Of a stretch of DNA of 56,692 bases, positions 56,536 through 56,692 are shown one piece after another. The stretch lies in contig QCJV01000006.1 of the NCBI GenBank assembly GCA_003215795.1, positions 1 to 56,692 on the forward strand, in the 5' to 3' direction. The position numbers were made by a program, and so were the translations under genes. Under the pieces are notes generated by a model. That model worked only from the letters and a program-made list of their open reading frames with translations. It was not told the DNA's origin and ran no database searches. Each line of letters opens with the position of its first letter. Position 1 is the stretch's first letter. This stretch comes from Prochlorococcus sp. AG-409-F19 (GTDB lineage: Bacteria; Cyanobacteriota; Cyanobacteriia; PCC-6307; Cyanobiaceae).

Positions 56536-56692
56536 TCAATATAATTTTCTTCTTGAGAAGAATCTAGAGAGAATATTTAGCATTAGGACTATAAAGATTA
56601 GTATGAAGGATGCGGCCCATGCTAACTGATTTTGAGCATTGTAGGGCTCTAATGCAAAGTTATATATTAGAACTGATAATGAAGACATTTCG
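56536..56692 (-). CDS. pstA: Phosphate ABC transporter permease PstA, C-terminal part (5' end outside window)
   Basis: The minus strand is open from the window edge to TGA at 56536-56538. The product ends ALEPYNAQNQLAWAASFILIFIVLMLNIL, the final transmembrane helix of PstA, then a basic SRFFSRRK tail. Position immediately before pstB supports the call. The rest of the gene lies beyond the window. Confidence 0.9.
   Translation of the reverse strand, partial: EMSSLSVLIYNFALEPYNAQNQLAWAASFILIFIVLMLNILSRFFSRRKLY

Overview
The window is about 56.7 kb of low-GC DNA from a cyanobacterium, almost certainly a low-light Prochlorococcus (SS120- or NATL-like). The evidence is an intact Pcb chlorophyll a/b antenna gene plus the wreck of a second one, petN, psaK, chlH, thf1, many DUF families restricted to cyanobacteria and chloroplasts, AT-rich short intergenic spaces, and small hypothetical proteins typical of marine picocyanobacteria. 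The strain call is inference; the Pcb antenna is the strongest evidence.

Layout. 1-4.1 kb: end of a glutaredoxin, a small membrane protein, a GNAT acetyltransferase, an SDR-like protein, endonuclease III and an Fe3+/sulfate-type ABC ATPase. 4.1-5.8 kb: an iron-flavoured block with ferritin, a Crp-family regulator and a 14-bp inverted repeat directly upstream of the regulator. 6-12.6 kb: an accessory block bounded by a pcb pseudogene (minus strand) and an intact pcb (plus strand). Between them lie a peroxiredoxin-like protein, a zinc-ribbon membrane protein, an ABC ATPase and a Rieske oxygenase of the pheophorbide a oxygenase type. 13.2-15 kb: two copies of initiator tRNA-fMet, each followed on its 5' side by the asparaginase 3' end. 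They are direct repeats offset by exactly 1411 bp and enclose a methyltransferase gene.

14.8-33.6 kb: conserved core with asparaginase, a CGLD27-like protein, rsfS, carB, an ABC exporter, tpiA, folP, chlH, dapB, a UbiH-like hydroxylase and a string of cyanobacterial DUF proteins. 33.6-37.6 kb: a loose, gene-poor stretch of small proteins, several below 60 residues. 37.6-56.7 kb: dense core again with petN, thf1, clpP, ftsH, a MacB-like permease, pyk, mazG-like, yggT, scpB, ilvA, dxs, psaK, DUF3593/DUF2499, a PrxQ-like peroxiredoxin, rpmB, htpG, a ferredoxin, hisZ, an inositol-phosphatase family protein, tRNA-Ser(GGA), pstB and the end of pstA.

Functional threads: light harvesting and photosystem upkeep (pcb, psaK, petN, thf1, chlH, ftsH, clpP), iron and redox handling (ferritin, Crp regulator, ABC ATPase, ferredoxin, peroxiredoxins) and central biosynthesis. 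No CRISPR array, prophage, transposase or integrase is visible. The observations most worth following are the tRNA-fMet/asparaginase duplication with its methyltransferase cargo, the decayed second antenna gene, and the inverted repeat in front of the Crp-family gene.
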